From Varroa destructor (Eukaryota > Arthropoda > Arachnida > Mesostigmata > Varroidae), in NCBI RefSeq assembly GCF_002443255.2, contig NW_019211459.1, forward strand, positions 20,877,540-20,941,539: DNA of 64,000 bases, given 5' to 3'. The translations under genes were made by a program, and so were the position numbers. The notes beneath the pieces are model-generated. The model was not told where the DNA came from, searched no databases, and saw nothing but the letters and a program-made list of their open reading frames with translations. Positions 12,301 through 24,300 of this stretch are shown here, piece after piece (position 1 is the first letter of the stretch; each line of letters begins with the position of its first letter).

Positions 12301-15300
12301 TAGCGAGCTGGGCTAGATAAAAGGACACTTTTTTCCTTTTGTATTTTTCTTCTTCTGCAAAACTGGAAACTGGTTATCTTAACGTTAGTCCGACAGTTGG
12401 CCGACTCAAACGATCATACGTAACATTAAAGACACCTTGCTTGATTTCGCAGCAGTATTTAGTAAACAAATCATGGAACAGAGGCGTTGTAATAATCTCA
12501 ACGTAAACAGAGACAATTCAATGAGAAGGTCGTCTAGTGCTTCGTTGCGGAAACTAAATCTAGACATTGTTCTGTTATTGTACCAATTGTTACTCGTAAA
12601 ATTAAGCTGCAACATTTTTTCAGTATACTTGTGTATGTTAATACCTGTGTACCTTATTTTCAGTGGCAACGCCAACGACAAAAAGTACAGTATACCTTGG
12701 ATTGCTTATCTAGAACAACGCACATTAGTTGACCATTTATTTTATTATTTTATAAGCATTAACATGGCTTTATGAGGAAAGTCACACACCCAGATCTATT
12801 TGTCGTCCTGTCACCGGGAAATGCTACCTTTAATAAGGAAGGGTTGCTTGTAATTCGTTCCATTCCGATCATAATGCTATCGTGAGCCAGCTAGCCTGTG
12901 CACTTGGCAGCATTAAAAGTTAAGGAACATGCAAATACTTAAGTAAAGTTCTATGTCCACTCTGCGACTTGCAGGTCTAATCGTATACCTGAATTTCTTA
13001 GGCAAAGTTCCTAGCTATTTTAAGGTGATAGACGCGTGTTTGCACCATGAAACGGTCAGCCTGAAATGGTGGCCTAAAAAAAATTTTATCGTAAAGCGAG
13101 CCATAGATTAAAGCACTTTCTTTGGAGAGCGACCGCCTATGAGGAATTACATTGATTTCTACGAGTACCGATTTTGTTTTTAGATTTTTCAGATAAATTG
13201 TTCAAATGAGCTTAAATTGTCAAGGTTGTTCCAAGGAGTTGGCCATTTCCAATAAGCGGAAAGTACGAAGGACAAACTGTGCAAAAAGTACAGAATCTCA
13301 AGCACAATATGACCTCCTCGTAGACTTTTACACGTCCTACGGGTGTTTATTTGTCAAATCCATGCATGAATATTGCATATTAAGATAATATTATATGAAT
13401 TATTAATATTAGCGTTATAGATATTTCAGTTAGATTGTGTTTTTTTTTCAATAATATCGATATTGCTTAGTACATTATATATGCTATATAAAAATTGTAT
13501 ATTGCCTTTCATCAGCCATTACCTGAAACACGTGTAAGTATAGCCTTAGGTTCTACTTCACAATGGATGAATCTTTTTAAACGGATGTCAGAAATACCTT
13601 TGGGAAATATACTGAACCACAATAATCATATATTGTAGTTTTTTTTTTGCCGAATGCCCCTGTTTCCTTCCAAGTAGAATCGCATACTACTCCGTTAAAT
13701 TAAATTTAATTTTCATATAATCTATAGCTTAATTGCATTATCAGTACATACAATGATGCTTTGTTTATGCCTAAAGCTATATGCTAAAAAGTTACCGAAT
13801 ATTATTTTGTGTTCTTGACAAATGAAGACAAATGGTTAATTTTTGCAGGTTTCTGCTACTCGGAACTTGTAACTCATGTGACAAATCCACAGCGGGAGAC
13901 ATGTCTCTATCAGTTGTTATATCAGGTAAGCGATTAGATCATGTAATAAGTTATCCAAGAAGAGCTTCAGAACATTTTGATTTGCCTTAATTATAATCTA
14001 GCAGAAGCCAAAATGGCCGATAAGTAAAACTCGTACGCTTGGTGATTTGCGACAACACCAATCTTCGGAAGTCAGGTTCTCGTTTGTTGAAAACGCACAT
14101 AATCGCTGGAATCAACACTGGCTTCGAGAAAAATCTGTGTTAGATTACCTAGTATAGGATGGTTCCAGTGAAAAGTATTGAGAATTAAGAGAACTGTCGC
14201 TAATATTTGTACAAATTGCTTGTTTTTTTAGTGTGTGGGCGAGTTCCCGGCATTTTCAGCTGGTTGGGCCGCTTTACTTCATCGTCTCTGCGCCGTGGCA
14301 CTTTGTTGTCGTCTCCTGGCGCCTTGCCTCGATCAGCTAGGTAAGGGTGCTTTTGTCGCATCATTGGCGCCTTTAAATACGTAACAGTAAGCAGAAACAA
14401 AAGTCAACTTTCTGATCGATACTGATCCTATACAGCGCGTTTGATAATAGCAAGTGGCGAAGTCGTGACTTGCCTAATAAGGATGATGTATGCATCCATC
14501 GCTAAACTTCAATAACGTTATATATATATATATATATAATAGTCAGCCAGGTAACAATTACTCACTCTAGTAACCGTTCCACTGAGTGGCCAAAGCTTAG
14601 CTTGCACATGTAAGTAAACGGGGTCCTCCGATGAACCATACCATTATAAGAACTTGTCGGAACGTATAGGCTCTATCGTATAGAATATATATCACTTATA
14701 CATCAATATGAAACAGGTGACCACAGTGTAAGCAATGAAATATCCAACCCAATCGCCAGCGGTGGGTTCGTCGCAGCATTGCTCGTTATACCGTGCGCTT
14801 TGCTGGTGACGATCTGGTTTCATTTGGCGGACATTGCCCGCGCGCGAGCTTGGCTTAGTGGATTGCTTCTCGGGGCAGCAGCATTTGCGGAAGGCGTATA
14901 TCTCCTTGCAGCGGGCCTCTTGTGGCATTCACCGGTGCAACCGATCCCGCCTCCGGGGGGTCGATTGGGGGCGAGTCTCGCGTCAAATTTGTTCGGCGGT
15001 TCGAACTCACAGCACGAGTCAACTGGGGTATGTTTTTATTATACTTATGTTTCTAGCATTGATTCTGGTATATTTTTCAACTCGCCAAGTACCTAAGCTA
15101 GACCAGAAATACAAAATTTTGTGTTTTATGGGAGGTAAACCAAATTTCTACTCATAATATCATTGTGATGTTATGTCTATTAAAATATCGCGCAACTCAC
15201 GGTCCGCTTTAGCCTATTAGCTGCAGTTTTTTAGCCGTTTGGGTGATGCTGAAGGCTTACTTCATAGCGTGTTTACATTTTGTTCTCGTTACAGCTAATG

Positions 15301-18300
15301 ACAGGCGCTGCCTTGTGCGTCTCAATCTTCCTTGCTCCCCAATTTTCTGTACAGGGGTTCCCCTTAGCACCCGTCTCACCACGACAGAACGTAAGCATAT
15401 ACACCAATTTCTTACCACTATTTTAGTTCATGTCATTGTTTCTAGCAACATGAAATATATAGACTTTTCAATAGAACCACGTATGAGATCCTCACTGCAG
15501 AGTTTTATAGGTTTTTGGCCGAGGGTACGCCAGTAAGTACCTCTGTGATCTACGATGTACGGCGCTTGGTAATGAATACAATTAGAACCTGTGCAATTTT
15601 AATTTGTTTTACTAGATGTTCATCGATCAGAATCTCAACAGACGATCTTTGCGCGGCACCTATAGCTTTGGGAGTGGCCTGCCTCATAAGCGTTCCATGC
15701 ATTATTTTAATTCATAGAGTTACACTGTCGTTCAAATGATATAACACTGAGATCCTTGCGAGACTGAGCTTTTGCCTTAAGTCTCCTTCTACCGTTTCTT
15801 CGGGCGAGCATATTCCTCCGCTTTTACTATATATGTAAGTGGCCCGAAAATTTAACGTGCAACAACTAGACGTAAACAAATGAATCCTAACCCATTGTTT
15901 GTGTTTGCCATCTCGTGTACATTTTCGTTGCGCATGCCTATTTTTCGCTTTGCTATTTGAAGGGCGCGCCATCTCCACAAATTCGTCCTGCGCGGGACCT
16001 GCCTTGTGTCGCTGTATTATCGACTTTTCTCAACTTTTTGTTCGCGTTCGCACTCATCGCCGTAATGTGCGCGCTTCGTCAACGCTCGGTCGACGTGCCG
16101 GGAGTTCTAGCATCGGGTCTCGAAACCATCGCATTATCAAATAGCGGCACTGACCCGTTAGCCGTAGTTCGCCTTGCCGTCAGTGTATTTCGACGACACG
16201 CTGCCTACGCCAATCTAGCGATTACAGGTGAAAAGCAGAAGAGGATTGCGAAACTCAAGAAGCAATTGACACGTAGCCATGGCGTACACACACACACACC
16301 CATGATCCATAGTAAATGGTCGATTAAGCTTATGGGCAGGGCACTTGAAGGAAACATGGCTAGCCATTGAATGTTGAGCTTTATTTGTTTATGTCTTGCC
16401 AAATGTATGCATGCGCAGACGATATCGAACGCGTTTTCATCGCGCGTATCTGTTTGTCAACGGTCGCACGGAAAACTATATTCGCTAGCAACAGTATGCA
16501 GTTCTTGTACAAAAACCCGACTATCTCTTGAACACATACAATGCATGTATATAATCGGACAGAACGTACATACGATTGTAGCAGTCACCATCAAACCTAT
16601 TGCCCGATAGGACTCTGCCACTCTTATGAAAAATCTTCAACAGTCCCCTGTTGATGACCGTACACCTAATATCGAATGTTCTTAATTCGTGAATACTTTT
16701 TTCATTCACGGACAGCTAAAATTTGCTGGCTCGGAGTTGTCAAACCAGTACAGTCCGAACGAAGTCTTTGCGTACGATTAGCCGATGCCTATCTGTAATG
16801 TATTGTAGCTGAAAAAAAAAATGGGGATTACTAGACAATTATAACTGATAATCTGTCTTCCGAGATGTTACTTTTAATTACGAAAAAAAAACTAAAAGGC
16901 TCTTTTTCAGCTCTTTCTGCGTTTGGTTTGACGCTGTTAGCTCTGCTCAATATGGCCGACCTCAGTGCGGTAATTTTATCGTTCGCGGACGACGGACTTT
17001 TGCCAAGTCCCAGTGGGCGCCTCAAGGGACTGCCGCTTGCTGCGGCGTTGGCGGCCGTTGGCGCTATCTTGTTGCGGCCAGCTCAACTAGCAACTGCGAT
17101 GGCCGCAGGTCCACTACTGCTCAACGCTATCATTTGTATCTGCGTTCTGGCCATGCGCAGCTGCACCCGCCGCAACGAAGATCAGCGATACCGACCTGCC
17201 GTATTCTCATACAACCTCATTATAGGTGGGTAAGAATACCTCATATTAGTTTTATGAAGTTTAAATGGCTGCTGGTGCATAAGATGGTCCAAACAACTGG
17301 TTCGAGCTTCATTCAAGCCCAAAATACCTAACCTTGTCTCAAAAACGCCACCTGAATAGAATATTAGAATGTCTATGCACGCATTGTTACACGTATTACG
17401 TTTAAAGGGTTCTCGTCCGTAAGGGCCTAAATTCGTTTCTTTATTAAGTTTGAAGTATACATACTGTCTAAATCTTTCTAATGGCTCTAACACTACAACG
17501 GAATAGCTTAGAGAAATTCACAATGAAACAAAACGTTCCCCTCAAAACAACATAAGTTTATTTGCTTTTATTTGTTATTGAAATACTTTTTCTAAATATT
17601 TTTAGTACCCCACGTCTCGAGAAATCTTTCACATAAACACTCAGAAAATTGTTCAAGCAGGTACACATACATGTAAACAATTTTCAGCTTCCTGTTGAAA
17701 AGATTTGCCAGACTCAGCTCAACTAGTAGTTTTCTATCATGGATTCCATGATTCACGTACGCCATCTTTAAAATATAATCCGGCTGACTCCTGCGAAGGT
17801 CCTTTCGAAAGGGTTGCCTCCTGCGCGTTACATTATGTACTTGTTAGTACTTACACACTTATATACGTTTTCACGGTTTGAGTTGCTGAATAAAAATGTT
17901 ATGTTTAACATCCGATACTATCGCTAGGCATTACTTCAAACGGTTGGTTTTTGCCAACACGAAACGAAGTGTATTCATGTATGGTATCCTCACATATGTT
18001 TAAGATTTGCTTTAAAAAACAATTAACTAAGATTTTACCACAACAAAAATCGTCTGTTAGGAGGTTCAAAAAGGACGAATGAAGAAGGAAGCAGTCGTCT
18101 TGAAGGTGACCGCGCTCCAATTTTATCCCGCGAGGAACAGTGCGTCAATACGCCGTCGATTTCCCCAGAGATGGCGCTCACCGAGCGACTCATGACTACA
18201 ATGGGATTCGGTAATGGTAGCCGGCAGTTTGTCGCCGACGGTGAATCAGACGTTGAATATGATCGGGGGGTAGAAGGAGATCGCGGGGAAGATATCGTTG

Positions 18301-19025
18301 ATGATGATGAAGAGGAGGAGGACATCGACGATATTGTTAAGGAGTACAAATCCAAGCAAATAGGCCCAGGCTTTTCGTCGTACAGTTACAGTCACAACAA
18401 TGACGACGAAGATCAGAAGCCCATTCTGCCGCCTCGAAACGCGCGTTCGCAACGTCCCAGCAATACGGCTAGTAGTGTACTTTGGCGGTGGCGAGCCGAA
18501 CTCTGTTTGGCCGGCCTGCTTGCGTGCTTTATCACACTGTCGGCTTTACTTGAAGCGCTCTCTACAAATTATGCCCTACAGCGTCCGGCTGTCGCTAGCG
18601 CCCTCGTGGTTGCTGCGTCAATAACTGCCCTGTCCGCCCTTGCTTTCCTATTTGCTCTAGCTAGACAAGAACATCAACAGCTGCAGCACCAATACAAACA
18701 ACAACAACACGCGTTTGGAATGCTTCATATGCATCAAAGATTAACGAAGTTCGGTAAGTAATGCATGTGTCACGTTCATAGCGCGTTTTTAGCAGTGATA
18801 GAACAGATTTCGTAGGACTGAATAAAAATATCTGCTCTAAAGTTCCCTCGAAGCTCGTTTTTCAAAGTTGATTTGTTTTGGTATTTGGGCACGATAAATA
18901 GCTCATGTTACGTTTATTCAAATCTACAGAAATACTTACTTATGTAAACATTTTTCCAACTTAATTCCACTAAATTTTGGGCAAAACGCGAGCATTCTAG
19001 CAATTCTCAAACAAGAGACTATTGA

Positions 19026-19061
<36 letters not shown>

Positions 19062-20497
19062 AACATTTTTGATGTGCTCTAAACGGATACAGACGACAAA
19101 CGTTAATAAGGCAGATGTGCTATTGTAGAAAAGATTGGAGAACCGATATGCGCTTTCGGACGCAAGGGTAAAAGCACAACAAAGAATTATGGATATATGT
19201 TGCCATTGTGTAATATCTAGCCGTTATTCATCAACCGTCTGCCTGAGGAACGAAACCAGTTCCGTATCCGCAGCACATTGTCTGGCACTGTGAATATCAG
19301 TTTTGAATTGATTTTTACCCTTAACCTATTCGCCAGGTAAATTAGGTTCGAACGGAAACGGGGTCTGCTTTCGGGTGCCAATGAGCCCCTGCCTGCCCGC
19401 CCTGGGAGCATTTTTGAACATCCTCGCTTTCGTTGATTTGTTCGCGAGCAATGTCGTAGCCACTGTTTCACTATGGTTTGTTTCGGGTAAGTAACATTTC
19501 GAAACACTTTGGGCGGTTATCGTGTCACTGTGGGGTGCACTGACCTGAGATTCATACTGACGTGTTTATACAAGAAAACCTTAAAGCGCAGTTGTAAACT
19601 GTCTTAGTAAATAAGATCTAAACTACTGCAAGAGCTGGTGTAGAAAATGATTATTATTATATTATGAAGATTCCAAAGATCTTTAACAAATCCTACTTTA
19701 TTCTTCTGTGGCTTGGTTTCAGTGATCGTCTTAACTCTATAGCTTAAGTTCATTCCTATCTAGTAACATATCAGTTACGTTCTTGTTAATACGCAGCAGA
19801 CCTTACGCTAGAAAATTGGCGCCACTAGAGAAGCCGCCCGTCGACTGTAACGTGTGACTTAATAAACATCCTATTGTCATAACTGGTCATAATGTTAATG
19901 ATGCGATCTAAATATGTTATATATCAATTACATATTATTTCTTAAACTCTAAGTTTCTAGTAGACTGCTGCAATTCTTTGCAATGCTCCTAACTGCGGTA
20001 GCTTTTAACGAATTTATCGACTCAACGATTTAAAGTATTACTAATATTTCATCCCGTCGCTGGGCTAGCTGAATGCTTAATAGCATAGCTTCACGCCATT
20101 CTTTCTCTGCCTTTGTTTGCCAGGTTGTTTGCTATACGTCTTGTACGGAGCGCACCATTCAATGGCGCCAAATGCACTGCCCTGCAGCATCGTACAGCGT
20201 GAAGAACAAACACCTGCCATCGGACCAGGCACGGAGAAGACGCCGTCCGGCAACACACGTCGTACTGATGACGTCCGAGCAACGCTGGAACCTCTGCCAA
20301 TCTATCCATGGAATGTTGCTAGAGCCGCCCTAGCAGTAGGCGCTTCAACGGCCGGTTCGTCTATGACACGCGTCCCGCGACTCATGAAGGTGAACCCTCA
20401 ATCCGTCGCACTGCCAGCTGAGATGCCCGAAGACATCGATCGACGTCGCGGAGCGAATCCATTCAATCCCGTTGAGAATATCATCATGAAGCGATAA
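2935..20497 (+). CDS. SLC7 cationic-amino-acid-transporter-like protein, divergent, 10 coding exons
   Basis: Coding exons are 2935-3388, 13849-13925, 14232-14340, 14717-15027, 15295-15390, 15963-16227, 16911-17225, 18061-18753, 19337-19486 and 20124-20497. All nine introns are GT-AG (10460, 306, 376, 267, 572, 683, 835, 583 and 637 bp). Phases join without a break to give about 947 residues, against about 630 for a typical CAT. The order of segments follows CAT proteins from remembered family sequence: TM1-2, CYxE segment, VGEF..F..GW segment, TM6-like GAALC, PARDLP, TM8 region with ..DDGLLP, a long cytoplasmic loop, then FRVP and YGxxHS near the C-terminus. Family members move cationic or other amino acids across the plasma membrane. 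Here the TM1 GAG-type motif, the TM3 KTGSAYLY-type motif and the TM6 GFD..ATTGEE motif are not recognisable, so transport is uncertain. Candidate relatives are SLC7A4, SLC7A14 and insect Tadr; I cannot choose. A canonical AATAAA is seen only at about 21669. Confidence 0.85.
3452..4740 (+). mobile_element. Decayed LINE (Jockey/CR1-like) reverse transcriptase, 3' part
   Basis: In two shifted frames (3452-3490, then 3496-3711) the translation matches the RT palm: FGASQG..TESSFL followed by MFINDL, where intact elements have GVPQGS..GPLLF..INDL, then VRFADY in place of the catalytic F/YADD box, then NYWLSVNNLS, the usual NWL..NKLS segment. Around 3960-4070 a further frame gives SGLLDKLRNISLPDLRKNVL, typical of the post-RT region. 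Stops and frameshifts are many and the second catalytic Asp is Tyr, so the copy is dead. The element lies in sense in intron 1, about 60 bp after the exon 1 donor. Its 5' end appears truncated. The 3' boundary is approximate. Confidence 0.75.
4741..13848. other. Intron 1 remainder, no gene seen
   Basis: AT-rich sequence with short spurious open frames on both strands. It contains a run of 17 A at 6661-6677. The longest frame (6571-6972, +) has Phe/Lys-rich low-complexity translation running through that poly-A and is not called as a gene. No RNA gene or further recognisable transposon protein was seen. Confidence 0.5.
13849..13925 (+). CDS. Exon 2 of SLC7-like gene (CYxE segment)
   Basis: The acceptor is TTTTTGCAG and the donor is CAG|GTAAGC. 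The two first bases complete a Gly codon with exon 1; the exon then encodes 25 residues in phase 0, beginning FCYSELVTHV. CATs have LCYGEFGARV at exactly this place after TM2, with no gap at the junction. The following CAT motif KTGSAYLYSY is replaced by an unrelated string ending CLYQLLYQ. Too short to stand out as an open frame, it was found from the splice sites. Confidence 0.85.
14232..14340 (+). CDS. Exon 3 of SLC7-like gene (TM4 region)
   Basis: It starts in phase 0 after GTTTTTTTAG and ends in phase 1 at CTA G|GTAAGG. It encodes 36 residues, starting CVGEFPAFSAGW, equivalent to TVGELWAFITGW of CATs, and ending CLDQL where CATs have TFDEL. It continues directly from exon 2 with no gap relative to the family. 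An antisense open frame over this exon is a shadow. Confidence 0.85.
14519..14538. repeat. (TA)10 microsatellite in intron 3
   Basis: Uninterrupted TA dinucleotides lie between exons 3 and 4 of the SLC7-like gene. Confidence 0.95.
14717..15027 (+). CDS. Exon 4 of SLC7-like gene (TM5 and following)
   Basis: The acceptor is ATGAAACAG and the donor is ACTGGG|GTATGT. It encodes 103 residues after the split Gly and ends in phase 0. Two strongly hydrophobic segments (roughly FVAALLVIPCALLVTIW and the alanine-rich stretch after ARAWLSGLL) sit where CATs have TM5 and the next helix. A polar, Gly/Ser/Pro-rich tail corresponds to the extracellular loop before TM6. Confidence 0.85.
15295..15390 (+). 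CDS. Exon 5 of SLC7-like gene (TM6 region)
   Basis: The acceptor is CTCGTTACAG and the donor is CAGAAC|GTAAGC; both ends are in phase 0 (32 codons). The translation begins LMTGAALCVSIFLAP, aligning with the CAT segment SGAATCFYAFVGF. The conserved GFD and ATTGEE residues that follow in CATs are not present. This is the least conserved exon, so its 3' end is the least certain part of the model. Confidence 0.7.
15963..16227 (+). CDS. Exon 6 of SLC7-like gene (TM7 region)
   Basis: It starts in phase 0 after TATTTGAAG and ends in phase 1 at ACA G|GTGAAA. It encodes 88 residues. RPARDLPCVAV matches the NPQKAIPVGIV stretch of CATs, followed by a hydrophobic helix (LNFLFAFALIAVMCAL). The part beginning DPLAVVRLAV is followed by YANLAITG, which corresponds to the CAT segment leading into the TM8 helix completed in exon 7. 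Confidence 0.85.
16285..16299. repeat. Short (AC)n run in intron 6
   Basis: About seven AC units follow directly after the reading frame of exon 6 has passed its donor. Confidence 0.9.
16911..17225 (+). CDS. Exon 7 of SLC7-like gene (TM8-TM10)
   Basis: The acceptor is CTTTTTCAG. The donor at ATA G|GTGGGT is chosen over GTAAGA four bases later because only the first gives the phase needed by exon 8. It encodes 104 residues. SFADDGLLPSPSGRLKGLPL matches the AEDGLLFKFLA..TKTPVIA segment that is one of the best conserved in CATs. It is followed by two hydrophobic segments, LAAALAAVGAILL and LLLNAIICICVLAMRS, the latter like LLAYSLVAACVLVLRY. Confidence 0.9.
18061..18753 (+). CDS. Exon 8 of SLC7-like gene (large cytoplasmic loop, TM11-12)
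   Basis: The acceptor is CGTCTGTTAG and the donor is TTC G|GTAAGT; phase 1 on both sides. It encodes 230 residues. The first ~130 form a hydrophilic loop longer than usual, with an acidic cluster at about 18,295-18,345 (DDDEEEEDIDDI) and a Ser/Tyr/Asn-rich stretch. Two membrane segments follow (ELCLAGLLACFITLSALLEA; ASALVVAASITALSALAFLF). A Gln/His-rich stretch precedes the junction. The antisense frames here are shadows. Confidence 0.87.
19031..19058. repeat. (TA)14 microsatellite in intron 8
   Basis: Fourteen uninterrupted TA units between exons 8 and 9. Confidence 0.95.
19337..19486 (+). CDS. Exon 9 of SLC7-like gene (TM13)
   Basis: The acceptor is TTCGCCAG and the donor is TCG G|GTAAGT. 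It encodes 49 residues with split codons on each side. CFRVPMSPCLPALGAFLNIL matches the CAT stretch SFKVPFLPVLPILSIFVNVY. The end, ATVSLWFVSG, corresponds to RFAVWMLIG just before the final helix. Confidence 0.92.
20124..20497 (+). CDS. Exon 10 of SLC7-like gene (last TM, C-tail, stop)
   Basis: The acceptor is TTTGTTTGCCAG. The exon encodes CLLYVLYGAHHS, the family's closing signature (YFxYGxxHS), then a ~110-residue cytoplasmic tail and a TAA stop at 20495-20497. The tail is Pro/Thr/Arg-rich, without a motif I recognise, and is longer than in typical CATs. Confidence 0.92.
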
Positions 20498-21301
20498 AAA
20501 GGCAACTACTAAACAATAATAACTCTATGTTTTTTGTTTAAATGATGCTGATCTATATACACATACAAATAGATACGTTACATTCGCACACTAAATAACA
20601 GTGACGAAATACTAGTAGATGGCTATCCTTAAGATAAACCAACGAAAAATAAGTAATAATGGCATAACAAGGATAATATAGTAGCGCGTTAACGATAAGA
20701 AGAAGAATACAATTCATTAAGCATCTGATTATATCAGGCATATGATATTAGGTGAAGTGAGGACAGATGCGTTATAGCGCATACTCTGAGTGTGCGCATG
20801 TCAAAAAAACAGGATAGAACTGGCAGACCAAACGAGCAAATAATGAGGTTTCTGATGGGATTTCAATGGGTGGCAGTAGATCGTATCGATAACGAAGACG
20901 AAACGACGTTCAAGACGAATACGTTTCAACAACGTTTTTGGTGGCAGTTTTATTCGTAGACTGCAAGGAGAAGCCTCGCAGAAGAGATAGTGACATCGAA
21001 CACAAAGCCAAGATGTTCAACTCGTCAGAATAATTATGATATTATGGTGATAATGAAGATAGAGCGTGAAAACGATGAGGGAATAATTAAGGGTGAGCTC
21101 ATAATATATAAATGAAAAAACATACTTATGACAAACAGTAATAATACTAAATGATAATATTACAATCAAGAGCGACGCTGCTTTTTGTTATAGATTTGTT
21201 GTTAGACGCAAAACAGAGACGCATTGAACACCCACAGGTCGCGACATTCCAGCAAAGTGGAAGTGTCTTATTACTATAATTATTACTACTATTAAATACA
21301 T

Positions 21302-21319
21302 TATATATATATATATATA
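21302..21319. repeat. (TA)9 microsatellite
   Basis: Uninterrupted TA repeat about 0.8 kb after the stop codon of the SLC7-like gene. Confidence 0.9.
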
Positions 21320-24300
21320 GTGGTAAGTCAAAGAGCAGTTACTGCCAATGCCGGAGCCCGTGTGAGCCGCGGCGAGCGGGATATACCGCTAATGAAGAAA
21401 GAAACGAACGATGTTAGATCTATACATATGCCATGTGGCAGTTGATAATAACAATGACTTTAACAATTCCGACATTGGTCGATAGGTCGTGCCACTGGAG
21501 TGGTGGAGAACACGTCATAGTGGCACCATCACGTGGCGTCGTTTGTAAGCCATTACTATTGCTGGCGAGTTCCTCTATTAGCGGTGACGATGGATATTGT
21601 TATAAGTAAGCTGTTAGCCTTTGTAGCGGTTAAGAGGGTAATAGCGGTTATGAAATAACCACAAAGATAATAAAATAGAGCTCCGGGCTAATTAAAACGA
21701 TATTGAAAGCAACAAATAGTTTCAAGCCCGATAATGTGTCTGAACAGCTAGAACATTTAATGAGAAAGTATCGCGAATTGAGAACACTCTACATCAACAC
21801 GTAATACAGCGGTAGTCAGGTTACGATAAATACAGCCACACAATTTGCGGCCTCCGGTTCAATATAATTTGCTTCCTTTTTTCATAATGTTCTCTAACTT
21901 GATGACCCGTTACTTCGACAACTGTTTGCAAATCGCCGTTGACTTCGTTCGCCTTTGATCGTAATTGATGGTGTTTGTTGGTAAACAATCTTTTCAAACA
22001 GACGTGCTAAGCAGACGAGTAAACGAAGTACCACAACATCTATCGTTAGGCAAAAATCGTCTGCTACCGCGATCTTATCCAAGTAAACAAGCAACATGAG
22101 CAGAATAATATAAATAATTCTAGCAACAGTGACAATACTGAGCAAGACACAGAAACTAACAAACGCAACGATACAACGAGCAACTATCATTATTTACCAG
22201 TTAACGATAATAATATTGTTATTATTCATACTTGAACCTTATATGGGGCGCTATTAAGTGTTATTATTAACGATGATTGCTATTATTACTAATAATAGTA
22301 AATGTCGTTCGACGACGATAATTTAAATACGATTTACGAGCTAATTAGAATAAAAATACTGTTCGAACCTTATTATGATAACTAGAAAGGTGTTACTATT
22401 AACACAAATAATCTAATACTAATAATAATTATTATTATTATCGTTATTGTAGTCATGTCCAAATACTTACGCATCTATGCCAAAACATCAAATGCCGGTG
22501 CAAAATGAGTGCTTGCGACAAAACATAAATAACGTGAAAGGCATAACTGACTGAATTATTACAGCTGCTTCTTAAACGCGCTGCGACGCCCCCTACTCAC
22601 CAAAGGACACAGGCAAACAATACGCAGGTCACAATTATGTAGTGACTATGCTAGAAAAGCTCGGTAATAATTAGCAGAAGATGCTAAACTCGACCCTAGT
22701 CCAACATGTAATCTCTGGTTTATGCATGACGCGCCACCTGCTGGAAAGGAGGGGCAGAGAATATCGACATGAGATCCGACTATGCAGTACTGGAGAAGGC
22801 GTGCTAGAAGAAGATGCCAGAAATAGAGTAACGCTGAAGAGGCGACAACGATCAATTCGTTCATCTAAATACCACTACTCTCCTATAATCACTAGTATCA
22901 AAAAATGTCACATAGTATAGTAGATTAGAGCGCAGCGTATATTGCGCGAGCAAATTCATTCAGAACTGAGATAGAGAAAAACGTACTGCTCGACACATAC
23001 AGCAGTTTGTAATAATCAAATGGACATAACTCCCACGTTTAGGCAAGATTTCGGCCAGAACCTTAAGGTACCTTTCGATTGAGCATCTAGTCTTAGTCCT
23101 GTTTGCCGTCCCATTGCTGACGGTACTAGTGTCGTCAGAACTCATGTTTAGGTATAGGCTGCCGTTAAAAGCGGACATAACGACGCATCTAGAAATATGT
23201 GTGCATAGCGTACAAAAGATCACAGAAGGGGTGAGCAAACCAAAACCTCTATTATTAATTACCAACACAGCTTTGTTCTGCAACATTGATCTATTACAAG
23301 TATCTCATCATAAAATGACGTTACCGTTATCACAGTCGTCTGCATTTGAATGACGTCATATTTCTTCCAGACACACAGACTAAACGTGCCATCACGTACC
23401 ACGGTTCGCCAACGGTCTTGCTTGGTAGAGAACAAAGACTAACAGAGAACTGAGCAACTAATAGAATAGTTCCTACCGCAGATACCATGCAACGTGTCGT
23501 GCAGGTTAAGCTTTAAGCTCATGGGCTTGATTTCGACAAACAAACGACGCTCTTTTCAAAGGGAGGCGTAGATTAACACAGTACGACAATATGAAGTTGA
23601 AGCTTTGGCCAAGAAAATACACTTGCATTGGAAGAGGATACCGATGCTGAATAAAGTACGAGTGAATTGAGAGGCATAGTAACATACGACGAAAGCGCAT
23701 TGGGGAAGCAAAGAAACATTAGCACTAAACCTATCGTGGTAACTCGAATAATCATAATAATAACTCACGTATGCAGAAGATATATTCAACGGACGAAGTG
23801 GACACCGTTAGATTTCCTAATCCATTACACTGATACACAGACATACACGCACACACTGTAATAATACATAGTACTTGTCTATTACAAATTACAAATCAAG
23901 GGATAAATTCATAACATAATGGACAACATAACCCCTTGCATGCACGTAGTACTTGACTAGATATATTTCCACCCGTTAGAATTGGTTCTAGTTCTCTGAA
24001 GCGATCAAAGCCGACAATAACGCAAAAAGGAAAAACAGTGTTTGTAAATTGGCGATAAACTTCTATCGTTATTCACCTTCTTGGAGATTTTTCTAATTCG
24101 ATGCCATCCCTCGCTGTGGGCCTGAGGGCCAGTCAGTGATGCATTTCATGCTAGATCAACGCATACGCGGATACCCAAGACCGTATTACGTATACATGTT
24201 GCCCAGGGGAACCACAACCGTGCGGTACCACACTATAATTCTGACCCAGCTGATAGCATATTACTAATAGCAAGGCCAATAAGGACGTTAGGCTAACTGT

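Noticed and set aside
15487..15532. Possible small exon between SLC7 exons 5 and 6 (CTGCAG ... CCA|GTAAGT)
   Set aside because: Exons 5 and 6 already join in phase 0 in family order; adding this piece would change the phase.
18035..18355. 106-codon minus-strand Ser-rich frame
   Set aside because: Shadow of the acidic repeat codons in exon 8.
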